Shown here one piece after another: positions 34,874-43,446 of a DNA stretch of 64,000 bases (positions within the stretch are counted from its first letter, which is position 1; each line of letters starts with the position of its first letter). The DNA comes from Rhodovarius lipocyclicus (GTDB taxonomy: Bacteria > Pseudomonadota > Alphaproteobacteria > Acetobacterales > Acetobacteraceae), in the NCBI RefSeq assembly GCF_009900765.1, contig NZ_JAAABL010000001.1, positions 186,001-250,000 of the forward strand, read 5' to 3'. The notes beneath the pieces were generated by a model. It had not been told where the DNA came from, made no database searches, and worked only from the letters and a program-made list of their open reading frames with translations. A program made the position numbers and the translations under genes.

Positions 34874-36099
34874 GGAAACTGCTCCGGCGCGGCCTTGTCG
34901 CGTTGCTCCTGATCCTGGCCCTCGCCGGCGGCGTGTGGCTGTACCGGGACCGGCTGCGCCCGGCCGCCGCCCCCACCCTGCTCAGCGCCGCCGCCACCAC
35001 GGGCGATATCGAGCAGACGGTGCTGGCCAACGGGCAATTGAAGCCCGTGCGGCTGGTCGCCGTGGGGTCCCAGGCGTCGGGGCGCGTCACCTCCCTGGCG
35101 GTGCGGCTGGGTCAGACGGTGAAGGCCGGCGAACTGATCGCCCAGATCGACAGCATGACGCAGCAGAACGCGCTGCGCACCGCGGAGGCCAACCTGGCCA
35201 ATGTCCGCGCCCAGCGGGAGCAGGCCTCTGCCAACCTGGTGCTGGCCGAACAGACCCTGGCCCGCCAACGGCTGACGCTGAACCAGCGCGCCACCAGCCA
35301 GGCCGACTACGACACCGCCCAGGCCACGCTGACCGCCACCCGCGCGCAGATCGCGGCGCTGGACGCGCAGATCATCGCGGCCCAGGTCGCGGTGGAAACG
35401 GCGCGGGTCAACCTGGGCTACACCCGCATCACGGCCCCCGCCGACGGCACGGTGCTGGCGATCGTGACGCAGGAGGGCCAGACGGTGAACGCCAACACCA
35501 CCACCCCCACCATGGTGGTGCTGGGCGACGTTTCGACCATGACGGTCTTCGCCGAGATCTCGGAGGCTGATGTGGTGCGGGTGCGGCCGGAGCAGCAGGT
35601 GTATTTCACCATCCTGGGCAACCCGCAGCGGCGCTTCCAGGCGCGGCTGGCCAGCATCGACCCCGCGCCGCAATCCATCACCAGCGACAGCAGCATCTCC
35701 TCCAGCTCCTCCGCGGGCAGCGGTTCCAGCTCGTCTTCCTCCAGCAGCAGTTCCTCCTCGCAGGCGATCTATTATTACGGCCGCTTCGACGTGCCGAACG
35801 CGGATGGCTATCTGCGCACCTACATGACGGCGCAGGTGAACATCGTGCTGGGCCGGGCGCAGGGGGTGGTGCTGATCCCCTCCTCCGCCATCATCCGCGC
35901 GCCGGGCGGCCAGCAGGCCGTGCGCGTGCTGGCCGATGACGGCAGCGTCTCCGTCCGCCAGGTGGAGGTAGGGCTGAACAACCGCATCCGCGCCGAGATC
36001 CGCTCCGGCCTGAGCGAGGGGGAGCGGGTGGTGACCGGCGACGGCAGCGCCTCCGGCGCCTCCAGCGGCGTGCGCCCGCCGCCGCGCATGGGCCTGTAG
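34870..36099 (+). CDS. macA: MacA-like periplasmic adaptor with poly-serine insertion
   Basis: 409 aa. An N-terminal anchor helix (~9-24) is followed by lipoyl (GDIEQTVLANGQLKP), hairpin (~95-185) and barrel domains. Characteristic MacA lines include SQASGRVTSLAVRLGQTVKAG, the ALRTAEANLANVRAQREQA helix and NLGYTRITAPADGTVLAIVTQEGQTVNA. Within the barrel, residues ~270-298 are a low-complexity run made almost wholly of Ser, not seen in standard MacA. The C-terminal GLSEGERVVTGDG is normal. It links the MacB permease to the outer-membrane factor. Confidence 0.92.
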   Translation: MRKLLRRGLVALLLILALAGGVWLYRDRLRPAAAPTLLSAAATTGDIEQTVLANGQLKPVRLVAVGSQASGRVTSLAVRLGQTVKAGELIAQIDSMTQQNALRTAEANLANVRAQREQASANLVLAEQTLARQRLTLNQRATSQADYDTAQATLTATRAQIAALDAQIIAAQVAVETARVNLGYTRITAPADGTVLAIVTQEGQTVNANTTTPTMVVLGDVSTMTVFAEISEADVVRVRPEQQVYFTILGNPQRRFQARLASIDPAPQSITSDSSISSSSSAGSGSSSSSSSSSSSSQAIYYYGRFDVPNADGYLRTYMTAQVNIVLGRAQGVVLIPSSAIIRAPGGQQAVRVLADDGSVSVRQVEVGLNNRIRAEIRSGLSEGERVVTGDGSASGASSGVRPPPRMGL

Positions 36100-36100
36100 C

Positions 36101-38050
36101 ATGGCCGAGCCGCTGATCGAGCTGCGCGGCCTGCGCCAGGAATTCCAGACCGGCGAGGAAACGCTGGTCGTGCTGAACGGCATCGACCTGACCATCGAGC
36201 GCGGGGAGATGCTGGCGATCGTCGGCACCTCGGGCTCGGGCAAATCCACGCTGATGAACATCCTGGGCGGGCTGATGCGCCCCTCGGGCGGCAGCTACCG
36301 GTTGGGCGGGCGCGAGGTTTCGGCGCTGGACCCCGATGAGCTGGCGGCGCTGCGGCGGGAGTATTTCGGCTTCATCTTCCAGCGCTACCACCTGCTGGGC
36401 GATCTCTCGGCGCTGGGCAATGTCGAGGTTCCGGCCATCTACGCCGGCGTGGGGCGAGAGGAGCGCCGGGCCCGCGCGGCCAGCCTGCTCGCGCGCCTCG
36501 GCATGGCGGACCGTTCGGACCACCGCCCCGGCCAGCTTTCGGGCGGGCAGCAGCAGCGCGTGTCCATCGCGCGCGCGCTGATGAATGGCGGCGAGGTGAT
36601 CCTGGCCGACGAGCCCACCGGTGCGCTGGACCGCGCCAGCGGCGAGGAGGTGCTGAAGATCCTCGAACAGCTGAACGCCGAGGGCCGCACCGTGATCATC
36701 GTCACGCACGACATGGCGGTGGCCGAGCGCGCGAACCGCATCATCGAACTGGCCGATGGCAAGGTGGTGGCCGACCGGCGCAAGCCCGCCCGCGCCACGC
36801 CCGGCGCCGCGCGCCCGCAGGCCGTGCAGGGCGGGCGCTTCGGCGCCTTCGCCGACCGCGCGCGGGAAGCCCTGCGCATGGCGCTGATCTCGATGAACGC
36901 GCACCGCATGCGCAGTTTCCTGACCATGCTGGGCATCATCATCGGCATCGCCTCCGTGGTGTGCGTGGTGGCGCTGGGCGAGGGTTCGCGCCAAAGGGTG
37001 CTGGCCAACATCGCCTCGCTCGGCACCAACACGCTGGAGGTCTTCCCGGGCACGGGCTTCGGCGATGTGCGCTCCACCCGCATCCGCACCCTGGTCATCG
37101 GCGATGTGGAGGCGCTGCGGGAGCAGGAGTACGTGGCCGCGATCACGCCCACCGTCTCCACCGCATCCACCCTGCGCTATGAGGCGATCGAGGCCACGGC
37201 GCTGGTGAATGGCGTCAGCTGGAACTACTTCGACGTGCGCGGCAGCCGCCTGCTGGAGGGCAGCCTCTTCGATGCCGAGAGCGAGGCGAACTTCACCCAG
37301 GATGCCGTGATCGACCAGAACGCGCGCACGGCGCTGTTCGGCGATGGCGGTGCCTCCCCTGTCGGGCGGGTGATCCTGGCGGGGCGGGTGCCGGTGCGGA
37401 TCGTGGGGGTGATCGCCCAGCAGCAGGGCGGCTTCGGCTCCAGCCAGAACCCGCAGGTGTTCCTGCCCTACAGCACGGTGCAGGCGCGCTTCATCGGCAA
37501 CAACCAGCTGCGCAGCGTGACCATCCGGGTGGCGGACGACACGCCCACCTCGCTGGCGCAGCGGGCGGTGACGCAGCTGCTGACCCAGCGCCATGGGCGG
37601 GAGGATTTCTTCATCCTCAACACCGACGACATCCGCCAGACCATCACCAGCACGACGGAGACGCTGACGCTGCTGATCTCGGCCATCGCGCTGATCTCGC
37701 TGCTGGTCGGCGGGATCGGGGTGATGAACATCATGCTGGTGTCGGTGTCGGAGCGCGTGGGCGAGATCGGGGTGCGGATGGCCGTCGGCGCCCGCCACGG
37801 CGACATCCTGCAGCAGTTCCTGATCGAGGCGGTGCTGGTCTGCCTGACCGGGGGCGTGCTGGGCATCGGGCTGGCGCTGGGCTTCGGCTGGGCCTTCGCG
37901 TTCGCCGGTTCCAGCTTCCAGCTGATCTACACGCCGGCCTCGATCATCCTGGCCTGCCTGTGTTCCACGGCGATCGGCGTGGGGTTCGGCTATCTGCCGG
38001 CGCGCAGCGCGTCCCAGCTGGACCCGGTGGTGGCGCTGAGCCGGGATTGA
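36101..38050 (+). CDS. macB: MacB-like ABC exporter (ATPase fused to permease)
   Basis: 649 aa, standard MacB. The N-terminal ATPase has Walker A GTSGSGKST, Q-loop FIFQRYHLLGDLSALGNVEVPA, signature LSGGQQQRVSIARAL, Walker B VILADEPTGALD and switch THD. The permease begins with a helix at ~275-295 (RSFLTMLGIIIGIASVV), then a large periplasmic domain and three C-terminal helices with VSVSERVGEIGVRMAVGARHGDI. It mechanotransmits rather than transporting through a membrane pore. Known substrates of the family are macrolides, lipopeptides and peptide toxins; the adjacent RTX gene makes a protein cargo worth considering. Confidence 0.93.
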   Translation: MAEPLIELRGLRQEFQTGEETLVVLNGIDLTIERGEMLAIVGTSGSGKSTLMNILGGLMRPSGGSYRLGGREVSALDPDELAALRREYFGFIFQRYHLLGDLSALGNVEVPAIYAGVGREERRARAASLLARLGMADRSDHRPGQLSGGQQQRVSIARALMNGGEVILADEPTGALDRASGEEVLKILEQLNAEGRTVIIVTHDMAVAERANRIIELADGKVVADRRKPARATPGAARPQAVQGGRFGAFADRAREALRMALISMNAHRMRSFLTMLGIIIGIASVVCVVALGEGSRQRVLANIASLGTNTLEVFPGTGFGDVRSTRIRTLVIGDVEALREQEYVAAITPTVSTASTLRYEAIEATALVNGVSWNYFDVRGSRLLEGSLFDAESEANFTQDAVIDQNARTALFGDGGASPVGRVILAGRVPVRIVGVIAQQQGGFGSSQNPQVFLPYSTVQARFIGNNQLRSVTIRVADDTPTSLAQRAVTQLLTQRHGREDFFILNTDDIRQTITSTTETLTLLISAIALISLLVGGIGVMNIMLVSVSERVGEIGVRMAVGARHGDILQQFLIEAVLVCLTGGVLGIGLALGFGWAFAFAGSSFQLIYTPASIILACLCSTAIGVGFGYLPARSASQLDPVVALSRD

Positions 38051-38054
38051 ACCT

Positions 38055-38071
38055 TAGGTCCTGTGGACCTA
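38055..38071. terminator. Short bidirectional hairpin between macB and the carbonic anhydrase gene
   Basis: TAGGTCC-TGT-GGACCTA is a perfect 7-bp stem with a three-base loop. It lies five bases after the macB stop and includes the stop codon of the convergent gene at 38069. It has no T-run, so strength is uncertain. Confidence 0.45.
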
Positions 38072-38593
38072 GCCGATCTCCACCAGCCCCGCCGCGAAGC
38101 GCCGCCAATTGGCCACATAACCCGCCGCCGAGCGCCGCAGATTCTCCGCCGCCTTCTCATCCAGCGTGCGGGCCACCCGCGCGGGCGATCCCACGATCAG
38201 CGAGTAATCCGGGAATTCCTTGCCCTCCGTCACCAGCGCATTGGCGCCGACGATGCAGAAATTCCCGATCTTCGCGTTGTTCAGAATGGTCGCCCCCATC
38301 CCGATCAGGGAATGGTCGCCCACCGTGCAGCCATGCAGGATGGCCTTGTGGCCCACCGTCACGCCCTCACCCAGGGTCAGCGGCACGCCCACATCGGCGT
38401 GCAGTATGGAACCATCCTGCACATTGCTGCGGGCGCCGATGGTGATCGGCGCGTTGTCCCCGCGCAGCACCGCGCCGAACCAGATGCTGGCCTCCTCCTC
38501 CAGGATGACATTGCCCATCACATGGGCCCCGGGGGCGATCCAGTACTCGCGCGGCAGCTTGGGTGCCACGCCGTTCAGCGCGTAAAGGGCCAT
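38069..38593 (-). CDS. Gamma-carbonic anhydrase family protein
   Basis: 174 aa left-handed beta-helix protein with hexapeptide repeats. The metal-site histidines are in SILHADVG, VTVGHKAILHGCTVG. GAVLRGDNAPITIGARSNVQDG and the IVGSPARVARTLDEK tail are typical of the YrdA/CaiE-like group. It may be a Zn/Fe carbonic anhydrase or an acyltransferase-like partner. The ATG at 38593 overlaps the Bug receptor stop by one base, so it is the last gene of the IclR-controlled acyl-CoA operon. The link to that pathway is not obvious. Confidence 0.9.
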   Translation of the reverse strand: MALYALNGVAPKLPREYWIAPGAHVMGNVILEEEASIWFGAVLRGDNAPITIGARSNVQDGSILHADVGVPLTLGEGVTVGHKAILHGCTVGDHSLIGMGATILNNAKIGNFCIVGANALVTEGKEFPDYSLIVGSPARVARTLDEKAAENLRRSAAGYVANWRRFAAGLVEIG

Positions 38594-39558
38594 CAGCTCA
38601 ATTGGATGCGTGCTTCGCGCACGATCCCTCCCCATTTCTGTGTTTCCGCCTCCAGGAAGGCGCGGAATTCCTCGCTTGTCGAGCCCCGGGGCAGGCTGAC
38701 ATCCTGGGCCAGCTTCTCGCGCATCTCGCTGGTGTCCAGCGCGCGGCGCAATTCGGCGTTCCAGCGAGCGATGATGGCGGGCGGCGTGCGGGCGGGGGCG
38801 ACGATGCCGGTCCAGTTCTCCGCCTCCACCCCCTCGAAGCCCGATTCCACCAGGCTCGGCACATCCGGCAGGAAGGGGCTGCGGGCGCGGCTGGTCACGG
38901 CTAGGGCGCGCAACTCCCCGCTGTCCAGCAACCCGCGCACGGTCGAGGGCGTGCCGAAATACATGTCCACCCGGCCAGCCATCAGGTCCGTCACCACATT
39001 GCCGGCGCCGCGATAGGGCACGGCCATGATCTCGGCGCCCAGCCGGTGGCCGAACAGCTCGCCCGACAGGTGCCCCAGCGTGCCATTGCCTGGGTGGCCG
39101 GCCGTCAGCGGCTCCCGCGCGGTGCGCACCGCGGCGGCCAGGGCCTGCACATCCGCCCAGGGCGCCTGCTTGGCCACCACCAGCACCAGCGGCTGCGTCG
39201 CCACCAGCGAGACGAAGGCGAAATCGCGCATCGCCTGGAAGGGCATGTTGGGATAGAGGGCCGGGTTCACCGCCAGGTTCGCGGCCTGGCCCATGCCGAT
39301 CGTGTAGCCATCGGGGGCGGCCTTCGCCACCGCGTCCAGCCCGATATTGCCGCCGGCGCCGGGGCGGTTCTCGGGCACCACGGTCCAGCCCGACAGGGCC
39401 TGCATGCGGCCCGCGACCTCGCGGCTGATGGTGTCCGTGCCGCCACCGGGCGGGAACGGCACCACCAGGCGGATGGCGCGGTCGGGGTAGCTGCCCTGGG
39501 CGCGGGCGATGGCGGGGACAGCCAGCGCGGCCCCCAGAAGAAGATGCCGGCGTTTCAT
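38593..39558 (-). CDS. Bug (TctC) family receptor in the CoA-transferase operon
   Basis: 321 aa periplasmic binding protein. Signal peptide MKRRHLLLGAALAVPAIARAQ with a KRR head. Family blocks are YPDRAIRLVVPFPPGGGTDTISR, VVPENRPGAGGNIGLDAV, AVPYRGAGNVVTDLMAGRV and DVPSLVESGFEGVEAENW. ATG 39558 overlaps the CoA-transferase stop as ATGA, and GGAGG lies nearby. It is the second Bug receptor in this operon and differs considerably from the first (41658-42623), so they probably bind different but related acids. Confidence 0.9.
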   Translation of the reverse strand: MKRRHLLLGAALAVPAIARAQGSYPDRAIRLVVPFPPGGGTDTISREVAGRMQALSGWTVVPENRPGAGGNIGLDAVAKAAPDGYTIGMGQAANLAVNPALYPNMPFQAMRDFAFVSLVATQPLVLVVAKQAPWADVQALAAAVRTAREPLTAGHPGNGTLGHLSGELFGHRLGAEIMAVPYRGAGNVVTDLMAGRVDMYFGTPSTVRGLLDSGELRALAVTSRARSPFLPDVPSLVESGFEGVEAENWTGIVAPARTPPAIIARWNAELRRALDTSEMREKLAQDVSLPRGSTSEEFRAFLEAETQKWGGIVREARIQLS

Positions 39559-40691
39559 TCCGCTGCCTCCAGCCCCGGGTCCCGGCCCAGGATTTCCTTG
39601 TTGTGTTCGCCCACCTGCGGCAAATCGAGCCGCAGCCCCAACCGCCGCTCGCCCAGCATGATCGGCAAAGCCGGCACGCGGGTGGGGGTGCCATCGGTCA
39701 GATGCACGTCCAGGAAGCCGCCGCTCTCGACCAGATGGCGGTCCTCCAGCAGGTCCCAGGGCTTGTTGATGCGCGCGAAGGGCAGGCCGCCCTTCTCGCA
39801 CAGCGCCTCGATGGCCGCGACCGGCAGCTGGCCCAGCATCTCCTGCACCATCGGGATCAGCTTTTCGCGCGCGGCGCTGCGGGCGCTGTTGCTGCCGAAT
39901 TCGGGGGTCAGCAGTTCGGGGCGGCCCAGCGCCTCGGCGAAGATCTGCCATTGGCGGTCGGTCACGACGCCCACGAAGATCTGCACCCCGTCGCTGGCGG
40001 TGAAGATGTCGTACACGCCCCAGGCGCGGCGCCCGCCCGGCATCGGCGGCGGCTCCTGGCCCGTGATCGCCTTCTGCATCATCGCGGTGGAGACCAGGAA
40101 GGTGCAGGTCTCGAACAGGGCGGATTGCACCACTTGGCCCTGGCCGGTCTTGGCGCGCTCCATCAGCGCGCCCATCACGGCGATGGCGCCGAACATGCCG
40201 CCCATCATGTCGTTCACCGGCGCGCCCGCGCGCAGGGGGCGGCCCGGCGGGCCGGTCATGTAGGCCAAGCCCGCCATCATCTGCACCACCTCATCCAGCG
40301 CGGTGCGCTTCTCATACGGTCCGGGCAGGAAGCCCTTCAGCGAAAGGCACACCAGCCGCGGGTTGCGCGCGCGCAGCGTCTCGAAGCCGATGCCGCGCTC
40401 GTCCAGCGCGCCAGGGCGGAAATTCTCGATCACCACATCGGCGTTGTCGGTCAGTTCCAGCAGCGCCTCGCGGTCGCGCTCGGTCGCCGTGTCCAGCACC
40501 ACGGATTTCTTGTTGCGGCTCAACGCCGGGAAGAACCCGGCGCCCGAGGCCGTCAGCGCGCGCGTGCGGTCGCCGCCGGGCGGCTCCACCTTGATCACCT
40601 CGGCGCCCAGATCGGCCAGGATCAACCCGCAGGTCGGCCCCATCACCATGTGGGAGAATTCGATGACGCGAATGCCTTCGAGCGGGAGCAT
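39555..40691 (-). CDS. CaiB/BaiF family CoA-transferase
   Basis: 378 aa type III CoA-transferase. It opens MLPLEGIRVIEFSHMVMGPTCG, with LADLGAEVIKVEPPGGDRTR as the adenine-binding region and the catalytic aspartate in GAPVNDMMGG. It would activate a carboxylic acid by transferring CoA from a donor such as succinyl- or acetyl-CoA. It sits directly after the HMG-CoA-lyase-like gene (overlapping by one base) and before a Bug receptor (four-base overlap). This suggests uptake, CoA activation and C-C cleavage of one acid. Confidence 0.92.
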   Translation of the reverse strand: MLPLEGIRVIEFSHMVMGPTCGLILADLGAEVIKVEPPGGDRTRALTASGAGFFPALSRNKKSVVLDTATERDREALLELTDNADVVIENFRPGALDERGIGFETLRARNPRLVCLSLKGFLPGPYEKRTALDEVVQMMAGLAYMTGPPGRPLRAGAPVNDMMGGMFGAIAVMGALMERAKTGQGQVVQSALFETCTFLVSTAMMQKAITGQEPPPMPGGRRAWGVYDIFTASDGVQIFVGVVTDRQWQIFAEALGRPELLTPEFGSNSARSAAREKLIPMVQEMLGQLPVAAIEALCEKGGLPFARINKPWDLLEDRHLVESGGFLDVHLTDGTPTRVPALPIMLGERRLGLRLDLPQVGEHNKEILGRDPGLEAAE

Positions 40692-41647
40692 CAGGCAGCC
40701 CTCCGGAACTTGTTGAGGCTGCCGCCGCGCAGCAGGTTGGAGGGCAGCGGGTGCCCCACGATGCGCTGGGCCAGGGCCGCGGCCTCCAGCAGCGCCTCCA
40801 GGTCATAGCCGGTCTCGATGCCCATTTCCTGGCACAGGAAGACCAGTTCCTCGGTGGCGATATTGCCCGGCGCGCCGGGATGCCCCGCGAAGGGGCAGCC
40901 GCCCAAGCCCCCCACCGCCGCGTCGAACAGCCGCACGCCCATCTTCAGCCCCGCATAGGCATTGGCGATGCCGAGGCCCCGCGTGTCGTGCAGATGCAGG
41001 CAGATCTCGGGGCCGGGCCATGTGTCGCGCACGGCGCCCACCAGGCGCTCCACATGGGCGGGGTCGGCCCAGCCCATGCTGTCCGCCAGCGTGATCTTCT
41101 GGATGTCGCAGCCGGTATCCTTCGCGATCTCCATGGCATCGGCGATGACGCGCATGGCGTCGGCCACCGTCACCTCGCCCTGGTAGTTGCAGCCGAAAGC
41201 CGCCTGCACGGAGATGCGGGTGATCGGCACGCCAGCCGCCTGGTGGGCGGCCACATGCTCCCGCTGAAACACCAGCTGCGCCGCGTGGTCGCGGTTCAGG
41301 TTCTTCTTGGTGAAGGCCTCGGACGCCGTGACGGTGATGGAGCTGAACAGGGTCAGCCGGTCGCCGAAGCTCTTCGCCCGCTCCATGCCCTTCGCGTTGA
41401 ACCACAGGGCGATGTATTCGCAGCCCCGTCGCGGGGTGAAGCCCGCCACCACATCCTCGGCATCGGCCCAGCCAGGGACGATCTTGGGGTTCACGAAGCT
41501 CGCCACCTGGATGCGCGGGGCCCCCGTGGCGGACAGCGCGTCGATCAGCGCGATCTTGTCGCCGGTGGAAATCGGTCCCTTCTCGATCTGGAAGCCCTCG
41601 CGCGGGCCCTCCTCCGTGATCTCGACGCTTGTGGGCAGGTCGCTCAT
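40691..41647 (-). CDS. HMG-CoA-lyase-like TIM-barrel lyase with REG in place of RDG
   Basis: 318 aa HMGL-like aldolase. The active-site Arg-Asp pair of HMG-CoA lyase (RDG) reads REG here (EEGPREGFQ). The metal histidines (HLHDTRG) and the flexible-loop cysteine (GGCPFAGHPGAPGN) are conserved. FNAKGMERA and SVQAAFGCNYQGEV are also present. Asp-to-Glu at a metal ligand suggests a relative acting on a 3-hydroxy-3-methyl-acyl-CoA or citramalyl-type CoA. ATG 41647 has GAGGAG upstream, nine residues ahead of the TIM barrel. Coupled to the CaiB-type gene. Confidence 0.85.
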   Translation of the reverse strand: MSDLPTSVEITEEGPREGFQIEKGPISTGDKIALIDALSATGAPRIQVASFVNPKIVPGWADAEDVVAGFTPRRGCEYIALWFNAKGMERAKSFGDRLTLFSSITVTASEAFTKKNLNRDHAAQLVFQREHVAAHQAAGVPITRISVQAAFGCNYQGEVTVADAMRVIADAMEIAKDTGCDIQKITLADSMGWADPAHVERLVGAVRDTWPGPEICLHLHDTRGLGIANAYAGLKMGVRLFDAAVGGLGGCPFAGHPGAPGNIATEELVFLCQEMGIETGYDLEALLEAAALAQRIVGHPLPSNLLRGGSLNKFRRAA

Positions 41648-41657
41648 CGCAGGCTCC

Positions 41658-42623
41658 TCATTGCGGCTGGATGCCGGCTTCACGCAGCACGGTCTCCCAG
41701 CGGGTCATCTCGGCGGTCACGTAGCGGCCGGCCTCGGAAACGGAATTGGCGATCAGGCGCTCGGCGCCCAGCTCGGTCAGGCGGCGGCGCAGGGCGGGTT
41801 CGGCCAGGGCCTCGGCCACCGCCTGCTGCACGCGGCCCAGCGCGGGTTCGGGCAGGCTGCGCGGGGCGAAGATGCATTGCCACACGCTGAAGGTGGCGGC
41901 GGGGTAGCCGGCCTCCGCGATGGTGGGCACATCGGGCATCACCGGGCTGCGCTGGGCGGAGGAGACGGCCAGCGCCCGCGCCTGCCCGCCCTGGGCCAGC
42001 GGAAAGGCGCTGAAGCCCGCGTCGTACAGCACGTCCAGCCGCCCGGCCACGACATCCTGCGCCGCCGGCCCGCTGCCGCGATAGGGCACATCCTGCATGC
42101 GGATGCCCGCGGCGCGCGTCAGCAGCAGGGTGACCAGCTGCAGCACGCCGCCCGTGCCGGTGGTGGCATAGCTCAGCTTCTCGGGATCGGCCTTGGCGGC
42201 GGCCACCAGCCCGGCCACGTCGCGCCAGGGCGCGCTGTTGGGCACCAGCAGCACCATGGGGCTCTCGGCCACGATGGTGATCGGCACCAGGTCATTCGCC
42301 GGGTCGTAGTCCAGCCGGGCATACAGCGCGCGGTTCACCGCGTGGCCGGTGTTGCTGAACAGCAGGGTGTGGCCGTCGGTGGCCCGCGCCACGGCGCCCG
42401 CGCCGATATTGCCCCCGGCCCCCGTGCGGTTTTCCACCACCACGCGCTGCGGCAGGCGCTGGGACATGCCCTCCGCCACCAGCCGCGCGATCACATCCGT
42501 GGCCCCGCCCGCCGCATAGGGCACCACCAGCCTGATCGGCTGGTTCGGCCAGGATTGCGCGCCCGCCGCGACAGGCAGCAGCGCCGGGGCGGCAAGCAGG
42601 AGGCGGCGGGAGATGGGCGGCAT
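41658..42623 (-). CDS. Bug (TctC) family receptor, first gene of the IclR-controlled operon
   Basis: 321 aa with signal peptide ISRRLLLAAPALLPVAAGAQ. Bug blocks are WPNQPIRLVVPYAAGGATDVIAR, RVVVENRTGAGGNIGAGA, DVPYRGSGPAAQDVVAGRL and DVPTIAEAGYPAATFSVW. GAGGAG precedes ATG 42623. It leads the operon Bug, HMGL-like, CaiB-like, Bug, carbonic anhydrase, and faces iclR across a 84-base promoter region that holds two copies of the same palindrome. The ligand is presumably the acid that the CoA-transferase activates. Confidence 0.9.
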   Translation of the reverse strand: MPPISRRLLLAAPALLPVAAGAQSWPNQPIRLVVPYAAGGATDVIARLVAEGMSQRLPQRVVVENRTGAGGNIGAGAVARATDGHTLLFSNTGHAVNRALYARLDYDPANDLVPITIVAESPMVLLVPNSAPWRDVAGLVAAAKADPEKLSYATTGTGGVLQLVTLLLTRAAGIRMQDVPYRGSGPAAQDVVAGRLDVLYDAGFSAFPLAQGGQARALAVSSAQRSPVMPDVPTIAEAGYPAATFSVWQCIFAPRSLPEPALGRVQQAVAEALAEPALRRRLTELGAERLIANSVSEAGRYVTAEMTRWETVLREAGIQPQ

Positions 42624-42641
42624 GGTGGCTCCTCGGTGTTA

Positions 42642-42679
42642 TTTTTCTGTTGTTCAGAAAAATATTCTGTTAGACAGAA
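42642..42679. promoter_or_regulatory. Two tandem TTCTG-N5-CAGAA operators between iclR and the acid operon
   Basis: The first copy is TTCTG at 42645-42649 and CAGAA at 42655-42659, with extended TTTTTCTG/CAGAAAAA arms (42642-42662). The second is TTCTG at 42665-42669 and CAGAA at 42675-42679. Half-sites and spacer length are identical, and the centres are 20 bases apart, close to two helical turns. The stretch is markedly AT-rich against the surrounding DNA and lies 29 bases before the iclR start. It is a strong candidate for the IclR binding site. Confidence 0.75.
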
Positions 42680-42707
42680 CTCTAATAGAAGAGTGCCAGC
42701 CCGGTCA

Positions 42708-43418
42708 ATGTCCGACACCGCCACCCGCAAGCGCGGCCGCCCCGCCCATGAAGGCGCCCCCGAACAGCGGGTGGAGGCGGTGGAGCGCGCCCTGTCCCTG
42801 CTCGATGCCTTCACGCTGGAAACCCCGCGCCTGGCGCTGGCGGACCTCGCGCGGCGCACCGGGCTCTATCCCAGCACCATCCTGCGCCTTTCGGCCTCTC
42901 TGGAGCGTTTCGGCTATCTGCTGCGCGGGGCGGACGGGCTGTTCCGCCTGGGCCCCGCCACGCTGCGCCTGGGCATGCAGTACCAGGCGGGCTTCGACCT
43001 GGCGGAAGAAGTGCGCCCCGCCCTCGCCCGGCTTTCCGCCGCGACCGGGGAGACCGCGGCCTTTTATGTGCGCGACGGCGAGGCCCGCATCTGCCTGTTC
43101 CGCCACGAACCGCCCCGCGTCATCCGCCATTCCGTGCCGGAGGGCGCGGTGCTGCCGCTGGACCGTGGCGCCAGCGGCCATGTGCTGCGCGCGGAGGGCG
43201 GCGGTGTGGTGCTGTCCCTGGGCGAGCGCGACAGCGAATCGGCCTCCCTCGCCTGCCCGGTCTTCACGGCGGGCGGGCGCTTCATGGGCGCGCTGGGCGT
43301 GGTGGGGCCGATCGGGCGGTTCGGCGCCACCGAGCGCGCCCGCATGATCCCGCTGCTGGAACAGGCGGCGGGCGATCTCTCCCACACGCTGGGCGCGGCC
43401 CGGCGCCGCGTTGCCTAA
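42708..43418 (+). CDS. IclR family regulator of the Bug/CoA-transferase operon
   Basis: 236 aa. After a basic/Pro-rich head, the wHTH reads VEAVERALSLLDAFTLETPRLALADLARRTGLYPSTILRLSASLERFGYL. The effector GAF-like domain (~80-225) contains the usual RIGRH-like stretch CLFRHEPPRVIRHSVPEGAVLPLDRGASG. It is divergent from the operon it faces, and tandem palindromes lie between. IclR proteins respond to the pathway's small organic acid. The ATG at 42708 follows AT-rich operator DNA; the ribosome site is weak. Confidence 0.9.
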   Translation: MSDTATRKRGRPAHEGAPEQRVEAVERALSLLDAFTLETPRLALADLARRTGLYPSTILRLSASLERFGYLLRGADGLFRLGPATLRLGMQYQAGFDLAEEVRPALARLSAATGETAAFYVRDGEARICLFRHEPPRVIRHSVPEGAVLPLDRGASGHVLRAEGGGVVLSLGERDSESASLACPVFTAGGRFMGALGVVGPIGRFGATERARMIPLLEQAAGDLSHTLGAARRRVA

Positions 43419-43446
43419 CCCCCCGGGCGCGTGGGAAAAGCCCGGC

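Noticed and set aside
35675-35766. Serine-rich tract considered as a slipped-strand microsatellite
   Set aside because: Codons are mixed and not a single repeated unit, so simple slippage is unlikely to have produced it.
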